This document shows positions 49,837-63,000 of a DNA stretch of 64,000 bases, one piece after another. The stretch's first letter is position 1. Each line of letters begins with the position of its first letter. The translations under genes and the position numbers were made by a program. Under the pieces are notes generated by a model. The model saw only the letters and a list, made by a program, of their open reading frames with translations. It searched no databases and was not told the DNA's origin. Source of the DNA: Phaeosaccion multiseriatum (lineage: Eukaryota > Ochrophyta, other classes). The DNA lies in NCBI GenBank assembly GCA_965112735.1, contig OZ218959.1, positions 1,736,001-1,800,000 of the forward strand, given 5' to 3'.

Positions 49837-52682
49837 TCACCGCAGCGCCGTGTTGCCCCACGCCCTTAGCCCTTCAACGGCCTTCCTCCCCGGCGGCGGC
49901 TCGAAGGAGTTCCCTCTCTTTTGATACTCCGTGATGAGGCTCTGCAAGAGGGTGCGGGAGGGGCCCTCGGGCAGCATGGGCATGACCTTGTCGATCAGAA
50001 GGGACATGAGCTTGGAGAACTGCCGACCGTAGGCCACCTTAGGTGTGGGGGGGGGGCGGGGAGGACGGGGAGGGCAGGGCAGGAGAGAAAGAGGGCAGTT
50101 TCAGCATTGAGGTGTACTTCATGTTTACTCCGTGTTCCTAAATTAGATACGGTATGAGGACGGAGTTCAAGCAGTCGCCGCACCACCCCGACCCACGCCC
50201 ACCCACCCGCCAACCCGCCCACCCACCCACCCACCCACCAACCCACACCCAACACACACGCATAGACATAGACATACCCCCCCACTCACCCACCCACATC
50301 CACACCCACACACGCACACACCTGAAGGGCGTATCCTGCGGCCTTGAGAAAGCCCACCAGCATGGCGGGGACAGCGGGCAGCGTTTGAGCGGTCTTTCCC
50401 TCGTAGGCGTGCAGCTGATTCAGCGCTCGAGACAACCACATCCAGCCGTCCCTAGGCGTTGGGGAGGGGGGGGAGGGGGGGTGGTGTAACGTGAGAATTG
50501 CGTCGGGAGAAGGGTGTGATACTTGCTACTAGTGATACAGAGAGGAAGGGTTGGGCGGTGAGGGCAAGAAACAAAGAGAGGTAGGATGACGGAGGGAGGA
50601 AGAGACGGAGAGCGGGAGAGAAAGACAGAGAGAGAGACGGGGAGAGGAGGGAGTGAGGGAGTCGGAGGACACATAGACAGACGGAGAGAGGGGGGAGTGA
50701 GGGAGTCGGAGGACACATAGACAGACGGAGAGAGGGGGGAGTGAGGGAGTCGGAGGACACATAGACAGACGGAGAGAGGGGGGAGTGAGGGAGTCGGAGG
50801 ACACATAGACAGACGGAGAGAGGGGGGAGAGATACGTGATGGACAGAAAGAGGCAGACTGAGACGCAGACTGAGACACAGACTGAGACACAGACTGAGAC
50901 ACAGACTGAGACACAGACTGAGACACAGACTGAGACACAGACTGAGACACAGACTGAGACACAGACTGAGACACAGACTGAGACACAGACTGAGACACAG
51001 ACTGAGACACAGACTGAGACACAGACTGAGACACAGACTGAGACACAGACTGAGACACAGACTGAGACACAGAGAGAGAAACGCAACACTCAAACTCAAA
51101 ACCACACACGCACTTGAGAGAAAAGACGTCCATGGAGGCATCCAACTGCGGCGAAACCGGCGTCACCATGAGCGCTCCCATGAGCACACTCAGGCCGGTC
51201 ATTCGCTTCACGAAGGCGGGCAGCCCCTCCACCCCTTCCCCTCCCCCTGTTCCTCCCCTCATGCCCATCGCCACAAGGGTCTCTGCGTCGCTGAGGCCGC
51301 TGCAGTCCACGCGCATTCTCGGCACTGCATAGGGGCAAGCCTTGTACAAGACGCCCTTGAGGAGTCTCCCTAGCGCTGCCTCGCGTGCACACATGTCCAC
51401 GCACACACACGCGAGGGGCCATACGTCGGCGTAGTCGGAGGCGTCGAATTGGTCCTTCTGAGCACGACTCACAACCTGAGGTTATTTAGGTAGAGGTAGG
51501 TAGGTAGGTAGGTAGGTAGGTAGATAGATAGGGAGGAAGAGAGGGAGGTGGGTGGAAGGGTGGGTAGAGGGAGGTAGGGAGGGAGGAGCAGGGTGGTAGG
51601 TAGACAGGTAGGTAGGTGGGCAGGTAGGTAGGGAGGTGGGTGGGGGGGTATAATCGGGGAGTGCGCGGCAGGATCAGCCGCAGTGCAGGGGCAGTTGGTG
51701 ACACAGCTGCAGGAGAAACCGCAACAGCAGCAGCAGCAGCAGCAGCAGCAAGCGACAGGGCTCATTCGATATATCTGTGGCAGCTCAAGGGCAGTGCAGT
51801 GGGGAAAAGAGCTAAAAGCACCCACATCATCACAACACCGCTCCTCACCTGCATCACCACATTCATGTACAAAAACGGTTCGGCCTTGCTGCCCCACTCG
51901 GGCATTGTCTCTGCCCTCTCGAGCTGCTGCCCTCCGTTGGCGAAGATGATCTGCACGGACTGCTTGACCTTATCCTCCGAGGCGGAGAGGGTGCTAAAGG
52001 CCTTGTTGTAAACCTTTGGGGGAGGGAGGGTGAATACATGCGTCACAGTCAGTACAAGCCACAAAGGCGAGAGGGTCGTGGACGAGGGGAAGGAGGAGGA
52101 GGAGGAGGAGGAGGAGGAGGAGGAGGAGGAGGAGGAGGAGGAGGGATGCCATCGGGGTTGCCGCACAAGCGGGTGGAAGAGAAGAGAGGGAGGTGAGCAA
52201 AGGGGGGAGAGGGAGAGAGAGGGAGAGAGAGGAAGGTCGAGAGAGGTAGAGGGCGGGGCAGAGAGGGTTACAGACAAACGAGAGAACTACGAGCGATGTA
52301 GCAAAGGAAAGCCATCATATCCCACACATCCACGCACCCACGGACACCTCTTCGTCCTCACCTTTCTGAACTCGAGGCGCTGTCCCTTGAGGTTGGGCAC
52401 TGTTCTGTAGCTCGCCTCGATCTCGTCCACGATGGCCTTTGCTCGATCGGCCTCCTCGATCAACTCCAAGGCCTGAGGGGAGGAGGAGGAGGGAAATATC
52501 AGAGGGTAAGTCCCGACACTCCGCTACAACAAAAGTGCTTTCCTTCTTCTTTCCTTGGAGGGGCAATAATAATCTCGTGCGTCTTGACAAGAAGAGTCCT
52601 TCTGACGTGAGGAGAGGAGAAGGAACCAAACAAAACCGAAAAGCACAAAAGCTGACTAGTCTTCATCGAGTGCTCCATACCA

Positions 52683-52762
<80 letters not shown>

Positions 52763-53596
52763 ATACTACCAGCTCACCTCGTTCTGGAATGCCGTCTTCT
52801 CGCCAGCTGCCCGTTCAGCCTGTTCACTCTCCCGCCGCGCCCTCTCCTCCTCTGCTCTTCTCCTCTCCTCTTCCTCCCGCGCGCTCTGCTCTCTCTGCGA
52901 CGATAGAATAGCGGCAGCGACGGCCTCTCTCTGGCTCGCTTCTTGCTGCTCCGCCCTTTCTCGCTCGGCCTTCCTTTGGGCGTCGAGCACCGCTGACTCT
53001 GCCGCCTCTAATTGGCTCTGTGCCCACATACAGACCTTCTGATCGGCCAGGAGCACGCCCATGGATGATTGGAGACACTCTTTCACCACCTTGAATTGTT
53101 TCTGTACAGGGAAAGCAGCAGCAGAGGCAGTAGGGGCGAGACAATAATTTGACAGTTGCCAGTGTGATGTCATATCTCCATCGGCAGACCCGGCAGGGAC
53201 GGACGGAGGGAGGGAAGGAGGGAGAAGAAGAAAGAAACGACCCGTGCGAAGGCCATAGGGGAAGAGAAGGCACAACATAAAACCGGATGGCACGCCACCT
53301 ACTGAGTCCCTCCCTCCCGCCCTCCCTACCCCCCCTCCCTCTCTGACCTGATCAGCCGCCGTCTTGACTTCCGCCAGAAAGTTGAAGTATTCTGCCACCC
53401 TTCTCCGACAGCGCTGCAAACTGTCCGCGGCCCCGAATCGCTCCATAATGGGGTGCCTGCTGCTCACCAAAAGACGGGCCCCCAGCAGGTCCACACGAGG
53501 TGAGCGGCTGGAGGAGGGCGAGAGAGCGGCGTCGATGGCCCTTATGTGCTCCTCTTTGGACTCCTCCCCTATGGTTGTTGTAAGACACACGCGTAA

Positions 53597-53657
<61 letters not shown>

Positions 53658-54007
53658 ACGCAGCACGGATGCGCACACAGGCACACATGCACACACACGG
53701 CCAAACGGGTAAGGTAAGAAGGTGTATGGTCTAATCGTCTAATCCAACCGAAATGTGGGCTGAGCAAAGGAAGCAACGACGGCCGTGGTGAGTTCGCACA
53801 GACCTCACTCACTCATAATACACAAATCATGGACAGGGTATGATGGTATGACCAGCCTTTCGAGGTCGATGAATTACGTAAGACAGTATTTACAGAGAGG
53901 CCGGAGTGGCTCACCTTTGGAGAGCTCGAGAGTCACTTTGGTACACACGCCGTGCACAAGACTTGCCCTGAGAGAGGCAAGAGGAGGGGCGGATGGATCG
54001 ATGCATT

Positions 54008-54062
<55 letters not shown>

Positions 54063-55489
54063 AAGAAAGAAAGAAAGAAAGAGCGCCAGGAGGGAGGAGA
54101 GATCGGATCGGGCGGCAGAGGAGGCGGGTGAAGACTGGCAGCAGGTCGCAGTAGTATCGCAAGATCGAGAGGGGTGCGACGAAAGACTTCCGCCCACCCG
54201 CGTGACTCGCACCGCAGAGCCAGTTTCAGTTTCGCTGCCCATCCTTCTCGAGAAGCCAAAACCGATAGGATTCTCACTTCTCCCTCCCCCCCCCCCCCTC
54301 CCCTCCCTCTCACCTCCGCTCGCTCATGGCGATGAGTTCCCGTTCTTCGCGTCGCATCTTATCCCGAAGAGATCTTCCCACTGCACATCCCCCTTCCCCT
54401 CCCTGCCCCTCCTCCTGCTGCTGTTGCTGCTGCCGCCTCCTCTCCCGCTCCTCCTCCTCCCGCTCCTCCACGTACCCCATCGAACCTTGCTCCGAGTTGC
54501 TAATGTCCATGCTGCGCACGCTGCCTCGGCTCTGAGTACTCGCTGCTGCAGCAGCCACAGCCTCGGGATGGAGCACCGCCTCGCTAAACACGCTCAGCCG
54601 CCGCCGTTGCTCGAACGCAAGCAACATTCGGTGGCCCCTATATACACTCGTCGTGAGCCCTTCATCGCCATCGCTGCCCCCACTGCCATCAAAGTCAGAG
54701 TCCCCCTCCTCCTCCCCCTCCTCTTCGCTGCTGTACGCGCCATGGAAACTCGCGGGAAGCGTTTTGCTAAAGTCCATCTCCCCCCCACCACCCCCCCCTC
54801 CTCGTTCTTCCCTCTCTCTGCGGTTCCGGCTTCTGTTCCGCGACGTCTCTTCTCCACGTGGACCCTGCATAGACGACCTGCGCCCTCCTCCGCCATATCT
54901 TGTTGCCTCTTTGTTGTACCCGCCCTTCTGCTGCCGCAGCTGCTGCTGCTGCTGCTCTAGTCTCCACTCGTGACTGCCGTTTCCCCGGGCGGCATCATTC
55001 TCATCGTTTTCATCGTCGTCACTGTCATCATCTCCGTCGCTTAAGATCAATCGTGAGGACCGAAAGGGCCCCTTTGATCGGGCATTTCCGTCCCCAGGTG
55101 AGCTGCCGTCGCCGCCAAACCGGTTGTGCCTCTTGCTATCCATCCAAGCGGTTCTGTCCACTGGAGTCGCATTATAGTCTTCATCTTCACATTCATGGTG
55201 TCCCCTTTGCAAGCCGTCTGCAAAAGAGAGAGGAGGAAGAGAGGGTGAGTAAGTGAAGGACTGAAAATGTGCAGCAGTGCATTGAAATCATAAGAGCGGT
55301 GTTGTGTGTGGCGCGACTTCTGCTGCTGAAGCTGTGTGCGGCTGAAGCAGTGTGGCATCGGAGCAGGCCTATCCAATTCCTCTAGTCGCCCCCCCCCCTG
55401 CCTTTCAATGTCTAACCTGGTGGTGGATCTTCAGCAGAGGCAGTAGGGGAGATACCCAGCCCGACTACCCCCCGTAGCCATGTCCACAT
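49837..55489 (-). CDS. GLE1: mRNA export factor / nucleoporin GLE1
   Basis: Activator (with inositol hexakisphosphate in studied species) of the DEAD-box ATPase DBP5 at the cytoplasmic face of the nuclear pore. Exons: 55489-55417, 55217-54314, 53967-53915, 53568-53348, 53101-52778, 52472-52362, 52013-51849, 51475-51114, 50451-50322 and 50037-49837; phases agree, 847 residues. Exon 1 encodes MWTWLRGVVGLG and is the only upstream ATG frame I found that joins in phase. Residues 25-325 are disordered and acidic with a poly-Gln run. A helical coiled coil follows (LEAAESAVLDAQRKAERERAEQQ..REEEERRRAEEERARR, about 440-520). The GLE1 domain runs from about 530: VCMW before it, LYKACPYAVPRM, FVKRMTGLSVLMGALM, GWMWLSRALNQL, AAGYALQVAYGRQFSKLM. 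Sequential match of these blocks to GLE1 supports the call. Confidence 0.88.
50651..50834. repeat. 44-bp tandem repeat, about four copies
   Basis: Units starting near 50652, 50696, 50740 and 50784 share AGTGAGGGAGTCGGAGGACA and CATAGACAGACGGAGAGAGG, in the GLE1 intron between exons 51475-51114 and 50451-50322. Confidence 0.92.
50853..51072. repeat. 12-bp tandem repeat CAGACTGAGACA, about 18 copies
   Basis: Near-perfect dodecamer array in the same GLE1 intron; the sense strand reads CTGTGTCTCAGT and starts about 40 bases inside the donor GTGCGT. Confidence 0.95.
51490..51650. repeat. GGTA/GGGA repeats before a GLE1 acceptor
   Basis: GTAG-type tetranucleotides directly upstream, on the sense strand (CTAC/CTCC), of exon 51475-51114. 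Confidence 0.8.
52092..52142. repeat. (GGA)n array in GLE1 intron
   Basis: About 17 GGA units, (CCT)n on the sense strand. Confidence 0.9.
52682..52762. repeat. (CAG)n then (TAG)n array
   Basis: CAG/GCA triplets passing into about 20 TAG/GTA triplets, adjoining the donor of GLE1 exon 53101-52778; (CTA)n on the sense strand. Confidence 0.9.
53590..53700. repeat. (CA)n array in GLE1 intron
   Basis: CA repeats just upstream, on the sense strand as (GT)n, of the acceptor of exon 53568-53348; an exception to the G-rich-donor rule seen elsewhere. Confidence 0.9.
54009..54081. repeat. (AAAG)n array in GLE1 intron
   Basis: About 18 AAAG units; (CTTT)n on the sense strand, upstream of exon 53967-53915. 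Confidence 0.92.
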
Positions 55490-55747
55490 AGCTGTAGACT
55501 TTTTTCTCTCTTGTACAATGGTATCTCCATTCAACGGGATTTTTTTTTTTTATTTCAGCAGCAGCGACAGCTGTGACTCTTCCCGCTCTTGCTACAGCTC
55601 GTAGCTCTCCTCTCAAAGAGTCTACCGCTGTTTCCTGGCTTCAAAGGCCAGGCAACTGAGGGAGGGGGAGAGGGAGGGGGAGAAAATGCAGAGAGCCGAA
55701 ATGCATGCGACAGGGCCATTGACATACTTCTTTTTCGCGATCGACAA

Positions 55748-56186
55748 TCGGCCCCATGCACGCCTAGCGGCCTAGGCCTATTTGGGAAAATTGCCCGGCC
55801 TAGCGAGGGCCGTAGGCCCTCGGCCTATTTATATGCGGCCGCCTAGGCGGCCTAGGCGGGCCGGAGGCCCGCGCGGCCTAGGGCAGACGCCAGCCAACTA
55901 GACGGACCGTGGGAGTGCCCAGAGTCGGCCAGAGTGCAAAGAGCAGTCAGTTTCATTGCATGGGATTGGAAGTGAGGAGTAGACTTGGTTCGTGTTGTCT
56001 CTTCCGCCTCGCTGGCCCTACGAGGAGTGCAGGCCTACAGGTGTGCTGCTACCCACTGGCTGGGCGGCACCACGCACGCGCCCACGGTCACTGGGAGGCT
56101 GCCTAGAGGCGGGCTAGCTATATAGGCCGCCTATGACTGAAAAGTGAGCGGCCTAGAGCAAAACCGCTAGGCGTGCATGGGGCCGA
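55748..56186. mobile_element. MITE-like non-autonomous DNA transposon, 439 bp
   Basis: Terminal inverted repeats are a perfect 23-bp match: left arm 55748-55770 beginning TCGGCCCCATGCACG, right arm 56164-56186 ending CGTGCATGGGGCCGA. Both sides are flanked by CGACAA (55742-55747 and 56187-56192), a 6-bp target-site duplication. The interior is GC-rich with many short GGCCTAGG/GGCCGCC palindromes near the left end and GGCCGCCTAT near the right. There is no open frame long enough for a transposase. The superfamily cannot be assigned from one copy. Confidence 0.9.
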
Positions 56187-56290
56187 CGACAACACTGTTT
56201 CAACGCGCACAGCATGACTTAACTTACGATTATTCGCTCTTTCTCAACTCGTCCTCGCTCTACAAATCTACAAAGCACCTCTGCTGCATC

Positions 56291-56360
56291 AGCCAGTCAA
56301 CGACTAGGCACTGTGTGCTCAGCTCAGCCAGTCAACGACTAGGCACTGTGTGCTCAGCTC
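56291..56360. repeat. 35-bp direct tandem repeat, two copies plus remnant
   Basis: Units beginning AGCCAGTCAACGACTAGGCA at 56291 and 56326, with a truncated third copy at 56361 onward. Confidence 0.92.
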
Positions 56361-56592
56361 AGCCAGCAGTCAACGCTGACGTCCAGGGGGGCGGGCACCA
56401 TCCTCTCCAAATCACCTCCGTCCCTCCGTCCCTCACTTACTCTGCCCCCATTTTCCTTCTCTCCCCCTTTATCCCGACCTCCCTCCCTTTCGCCCTTTCC
56501 CTCCCAGACCCTGCCTTTTCTATGTATAAAAATGTACTTCAATTGAAAAAAATCCCTCTTGCTGTCCTGTTAAGTGATTGCCCCGCTTTGCT

Positions 56593-59500
56593 TCAGTCGA
56601 GGAAGAGAATGGTATGATCGGGGAAGCCCAAGTCCTTAAGATGCTCGTTCATGCTCTGTGGAGTCATAAATGCAGGGAGGAGGAGGGAGGAGGAGGGAGG
56701 AGGAGGAGGGAGGGTGGGGCATGAGAGCATGAAGCGGAAGAGCAGGCGACCACGCGCAAACACAGAGACAGAGAGCGCGAAAGCAACCCCGCATGCTTCG
56801 CGAGCAGCGGCTGAAGCAAGCCCCTCTTGCTTCGCGAGTAGCGAGGAATAATGGAAAAAGCAACCGCAGCAAGCCGCAGACAGACAGAGAGGAAACGAAT
56901 CAAGACTGGGAAAAGAGAGGAAGAAGACGAACAAGAAGGGGTGAATCCCTCCCTGCCTCTAGTCACTTACGTCAGCAAAGGGGGGCGGACCCGAGACGAT
57001 AATCACCGTGTTGCGGGAGTGCTGCTCCGGCTCGGGGACCGTCGAGTCCTCCCTCTCCTCCCTCTCCGCCTCCTCCCCGAGACGGCCGGACAAGAGGCGT
57101 CGCATATGCCTCTGCACATCTGTGTTGTCGCTTGCCATGTCGCGCATGAGTAGCGATCGGAGGATAGTGGTCGCCTCTTTGCCCAGACCCGGTTTGTTGC
57201 CGACGTCCAAGGCACCCAACAGAGAGTCAATCTTGGCAAGTTGCTCCTTCTCCGGCAGCTTCCTTAGCATGCTGTCGTGGTGTTTCTCCCACTCGAGCCC
57301 CTCCAAGGGCTTGGCAAGCATGTTGGCAAGGTGGTCCTACGGGAGAAGCGCCATTTGTTGGCGTTGTTGTTTGTGTTGACAGAAGGTTGACGGGATGCAA
57401 GACAACGCGCTTGTTAGGGCCAAGAGGAGAGGCGGGGTAGCTGTTCAGTGTTGGGGGGGAAAGGAGGGAAGGGGACGCGTAACCGTAGATACCGGGCGCA
57501 CGCACGCACGCACGCACGCACGCATATTCAAACGAGAAATCATAAGCTCTCCCACTTTGCCATCACTTCCGCTCCCTCACTCCCTCTCTCCTGTCCCCTT
57601 CTCTCTCTTGTCTCAGTGACGTACCCGAGAGACCCTTCCGATTGTGCATTGCTCGCGCCGCTGTTGATCCTGCTGGGCCGCTGCAACTACAGCAGCCAAC
57701 CCCTGCCCCCGGGAGGCGCCCCCTCCTTGTGGCTGCCTCTCTGGCGCCGGCGGTGGTGGCAGCGGTGGTGGCGGTGGTGGCAGGGAAGCTCTAGGCTGGG
57801 CAGAGAACAGCACGCTCTGCCCCGAGGTAGTCTCGAGCATTTGCCTGCGGCGGCTGGTGGTGCCGAGCTCGGTAGACTCTCTGGAAGGGGGTCGCGACAG
57901 AGAGAGGGAAGGAGGGTGAAACATGGGGTGGTAAGGGATGAGGGAGGTGCCACCATGTATCAGATGGCAGTGGATGGGGGGCAAACATGATCGACCTCGG
58001 CTGGAGCTTCATTTCTTACCCCTTGTGCTCTGCTGCCTTCTTCCACGCGAGTCCGAGCCGCTGGAGCTGGGGGGGTGGCGGGGGGGGGGGACTGCTGGTG
58101 CTATCGCCTGCCCCACTGACTTCCCTGCTGCGTGCCGCGGTACTGCTGCTAGTGCTGGGCACTGGGACTGCACCACTGCCTGGTCTGCTTGCTGTGACGG
58201 AATAACTGCCTGTGCTCGCGACTGTGATTGTTCCACTGCCTCCTGGCCCACTCCCTGCCCTGCTGCGTGACCCTGCCTGCTGTACGGCAGCCGTAGCCCA
58301 GGCTGATGGGACGCTGCCCGTGCTGTGGCTGTGAGGCCCACTGACCGGTTGGGGCCTCTTAAAGTCCTTGGCCTCCTCCTCCCCATGCTGCTGCTGCTGC
58401 TGTTGCTGCTGCTCCTCCTCCTCGCCTAATGCGGCTCCGCTGGTACCTGTGAAGTCCGTTCGGAAGACCGCAGGAAGGAGGGAAGAAGGCAGCCGAAGGG
58501 TGCACAATCGGAGAGGGAGCATCAGCAATCACAAGAGGGACACAAAGACGTTGATACATGAGGTAGGGCACACAGCGTAGAAGCGCACACACAAGCCTCG
58601 GACGCACGCTCTCTGTTCTCTCTGTGTCGGTCAGCCCACCGGTCTCGCCCCCTCCCGTGCCATCTCACCCCTGAGCCTGACTCGTTGCTCCTTCCTGCCC
58701 ATGGCCTCACTGACCTCTGGTACAGCTCAGCGAGCCAAAGCAGCTCGAAAGCGGTGGGGCATCCTCCGGGCTATGAGATTAGAAGCCAACAAGGAGAGGC
58801 AATCAAGCCAAGCGCGAGGGTGGGGTGGACGGCAGGGGAGTAAACGACGAGAAGTGAGGCAACAAGAAGGAGTAACGACAGACAGAGGGTCGGGCAGGGG
58901 GTCGCTCTCTTCCATCCATCCATCCAGCTATCCATCCATCCGTCCATCCATTCATCCATCCATCCATCCATCCATCCATCCATCCATCCAGCTATCCATC
59001 CATCCATCCAGCTATCCATCCATCCAGCTATCCATCCATCCATCCCTCCCTCCCTCCCTCCCTCCCTCCCTCCCTCCCTCCCTCCCTCCCTCCCTCCCTC
59101 CCTCCCTCCATCCATCCAGCTATCCATCCATCCATCCATCCATCCAGCTATATCCATCCATCCATCCATCCCTCCCTCTCTCCCTCCCTCTCTCCCTCCC
59201 TCCCTCCCTCCGTTCCTTCCTCACCATTCCACGAGCTGTCTCAAGCCCCCGATGGAGTAGCCCCCCTGCCTCTCACTTCCACTGTCCGCCCGTTTACTCC
59301 TCTCACTTGCGCTGCTCAGGCGCCTGTTCCGACTTCCACTGCTCATACGCCTGCTCCTGTGCTCGTGCGTGTCCTCCTCACTACAGAAGATAGAGTAGCG
59401 GAATGAGCCCCCGGCGTCTGTTGCCATCTCCTCGAGCTCTGCCATGCCGAACACGTCACTGCGGAAACAGAAAGCAGGGCACACAGAGAGAGAGCGCGCG

Positions 59501-60060
59501 GACACAGAAGTGGGCAGGAAGAGAAGAGATGAGAGGAGCAAAGCAGAGGTACCCTCGTCATACAAAGCTGAAAACTGAGCCCCCATATGCGCACCTACGA
59601 ACCCACTCACCCACTCACGCACTCACCCACTCACGCACGCACACAACGCACACAACGCACACAACGCACCTCCGGGACCTCGTCTGCCACAGCAGCGTGA
59701 GCGTCTCTGCAGAAGGCTCGGTTATGCTGTCCAGCAGCAACTGCTCCTCATCCGTCAGCTCCTGCTGCTCCTCCTTCTCCTCCTCCTTCTTCTCCTCCTC
59801 CTTCTTGCCCTCTTCCTTCTTCTCCACGGGCATTGGGGCTACCTGTGGAGTCGCCAGTACCCCAAGCACCCCAACCTTCGCCGACCTTGCCAGGGCCAGT
59901 GCCCACGGCCCAGGGGCTTCGCTTGGATCCTCACCTCCCCCTCTCTCTTCATCCTCCTCTTCGCCCCTCATTTCGCACTTCGTTTCGCCCTTCTCTTCAT
60001 CCTCGCTCGTGAGAGGGCTTTGTCTCCTCCGCATCCCAGAATCACTCTTGCCGCCTCCTC

Positions 60061-60097
<37 letters not shown>

Positions 60098-63000
60098 TTC
60101 TCCTTCTCCTCCTCCTCCTCCTGCTCCTCCTCCTCCCCCCCCCCCTCCTCCTCCTCCTCTGGTGCTCGCCACTGCCGCTCTCCACCGGGAGGTCGGGCTT
60201 TTCGCCTCCGCCCTTCCCGCCAACGCCCTGCTCTCCGTCGTGCTCCCCGTCGTGCTCTTAGCATTTGAGTCTCTGCGTACACCGCGCTTCTTGCGGGCAG
60301 CGATGTTGATCAGAATGTGCTGGAGCATCGGGGTGACTCCCGTGCCTGTGGAGGGATGGCAGTGGATGGGGGGTTGGAGGGGGGCGGGGCTGCATGAGAG
60401 TACGCACGCACGCACGCACGCACGCCCCCAGCGGAGAATGAAAGAACGAAGGAAGGAACGAACCAAAGAACGAACGATCGACCGAATCAATGAAGTATCG
60501 AATGCATAAATGAACAGGCACGACTGAAGGGCCTCCCTTCCTCTCCCTCACCGGCGGCGAGCATGTACACGTGGTCGGCATGGTGCTGCATTTGCGGGAC
60601 CTGAAACGGGCCCTGCACACGGATGGTGTCGTCCGCCTGAGGAACCAGTGGGTGATACAGGGCAGCAGTTGGTGATACAGCCGTCTACATGCACACCCAC
60701 TCACACCCACCCACACACACTCACCTTGAGCTCTGAGAAGGCCCTGCTCATCTGCCCTCCGGGGTATAACCGTACGTAATAGTCATAGACATCGTAGTCC
60801 TTCAGCTCCCGCCGCCGGACAGGCGTGTAGGACCTCTGAATCACAGCGCCCTTGTACACCACGCGGAACTAGGGCGGGGAGGGGGGGGTGGAAGTAGGCG
60901 CGTTGGTGATACCGGAGGGAGAGGGAGGAGGAAACGGTAAGGAAGGGGATGCAAGGGAAACAAAGGAGACCAATGAGACAGAGAGGCTGGGATATAGGGA
61001 GCCAGCCCATCATCTCTTTCGGCTATGGCAATGGTAGTGGGTGAAGTACCTTCATATACGCCCCGTTGGTGACGGCTGGCAGTCGGTCGTCCGTCCCAGA
61101 CCTGAGCGACAACTGGAGAATGGGGCTTTCTTCCTCGTTTGGCTCCGAGCTGGAGGTGCGATTGACCTGTAGCTTGCTCACCACAACACACTTGGAGAAT
61201 TGAAGCTCTTGGGCGAAGGCACGTGAGCGACGGCTCGACCGTATCCTATACACGCCGAGTAGGGTGGGGTGGGGTCGAGTGGAGTGGAGTTTACATGGGG
61301 TTTACATGGGGTTCATGGGGGTGGAGGGCGAATGGGTCAATCAGAGACGGTCAGGGAAAGGAAAGACAGAGCGGAGCAGGGCAGGGCAGGGCAGGGCAGG
61401 GCAGGGCAGGGCAGTTGGTGATACAGGGCAGGGACATACGTACTTTGCAAGGAGGCTGCGCTTGCCTTGGCCTCCCTCCTCTTCGTCGGCCTCGTCCAGG
61501 TCAACATCCGGGGCAAGCTCGTGCCTGGAGAGAAGAGCGGGATGAGGAAGGAACAGGATCCGTCAGTCTCTCACTCACGCACTCACGCACTCACGTGTAC
61601 TCACGCAGTCACTCACGCAGTCACTCACGCACGCACACACGCACGCACCCACTCCATCTCCCCTGCCCCCTCTGCCCCCCTCCCTCCTTCCCTCCCTCCC
61701 CGCACTTACCTCTCCACCCAGCCCACGACCGCCTCGTTGATGGCTGCCCACGCTGTGGCGGAGTGCCTGTGTGGGTAGTTGTAGACGCCTTGCCCCATAG
61801 CGCGCAAACCGAGAACTTCCTGCGTCACATCAAGTCCGATGCTCTCCTTCATGATGCGGCTGCCTCCGGGGTGCACCTGTGGGAGTTGGTGCGGCGGTCC
61901 TCAGTTTCAGTTTCAGTTTCAGTTTCAGTTTCAGTTTCAGTTTCAGTTTTGCTGACCTCGATCACTCGTATCGAATCGATTGTTTGTCTTACCTTCATGA
62001 ACTCTCCGATGTCGACGACCATGTCGTGTACCACCACCCACTGGGGGTGGGGGTGGGGGTGGGAGTTGATGAAGGGGAGGGAGGGGGAGGGAGGGAGGGA
62101 GGGAGGGAGGGAGGTAGGGAGGGGGAGAGGCAGGGAGAGAGGGAGGGAGGGAGGGAGGGAGGGAGGGAGGGAGGGAGGGAGGGAGGGAGGGAGGGAGGGA
62201 GGGAGGGAGGGAGGGAGGGAGGGAGGGAGGGAGGGAGGGAGGGAGGGAGGGAGGGAGGGAGGGAGGGAGGGAGGGAGGGAGAGAGGGAGGGAGGCAGGGA
62301 GGGAGGGAGGGAGGGAGAGAGGGAGGGGGAGAGGCAGGGAGAGAGGGATGGAGTGGGGCAAACAGACGCAGACACAGACACAGACACACGGACGTGGGCA
62401 GAGAAGGGACATCGATAAGACCCAAGCCAAACAGTTGGGCCGCGGGGAGGGTGTGGCGTAAGATGCGCAAAAGAAGCCACAGGGTGCCTTCGCTCACTTC
62501 GCTGCTCGTCAACCAATACTCGCGCCCCTCTCTCTCCACCCCCTCCCTCTTCTGTCTCGACCCTATACTATTTTGCCACGCACACACACACACCCACCTT
62601 CTCTCCGTTAAAGACTCTGTCGTTGAACTCCTCCCACGAGTAAGCCCTTCCCTCCATGAGAAGCTCCTCGATGATGGTGCCCCCCTTGGCCTGGCTCCGT
62701 TGGTGGCGAATCTCCTTGTGGATAAAGATGAGCACGTACGCACACGCAAAGACCCAGTACAGGTAGCTCTGTGTCGCAATAAAGGGCACAAAGGATGGTT
62801 GGGGTATGGTATGGAGGAAGAAGTAAGGAGCCATGCAGCAGAGAAGGTGGGAAGAGAACGCGAGAGCCGACCCAGCAATCGGCCGTTTCGCCATAACTCA
62901 TCAGCTAAACTGGAAGTGGAGACTGGAGACTAACAAGCGAGAGGCCAGCAGCAGGGAGGACACAGGCACACCCATGATCAGGGCAGCACCAGGGATACCA

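Larger units (their letters stand above)
55490..56592. promoter_or_regulatory. GLE1 upstream region with transposon insertion
   Basis: Lies between the 3' end of the redox-fusion gene and the GLE1 start, both on the minus strand. It contains the element at 55748-56186 and a 35-bp duplication at 56291-56360. The insertion begins about 260 bp upstream of the GLE1 ATG. Confidence 0.5.

Noticed and set aside
50651-51072. CRISPR-like regularly spaced repeats
   Set aside because: Both arrays are head-to-tail tandem repeats without unique spacers, within a eukaryotic intron.
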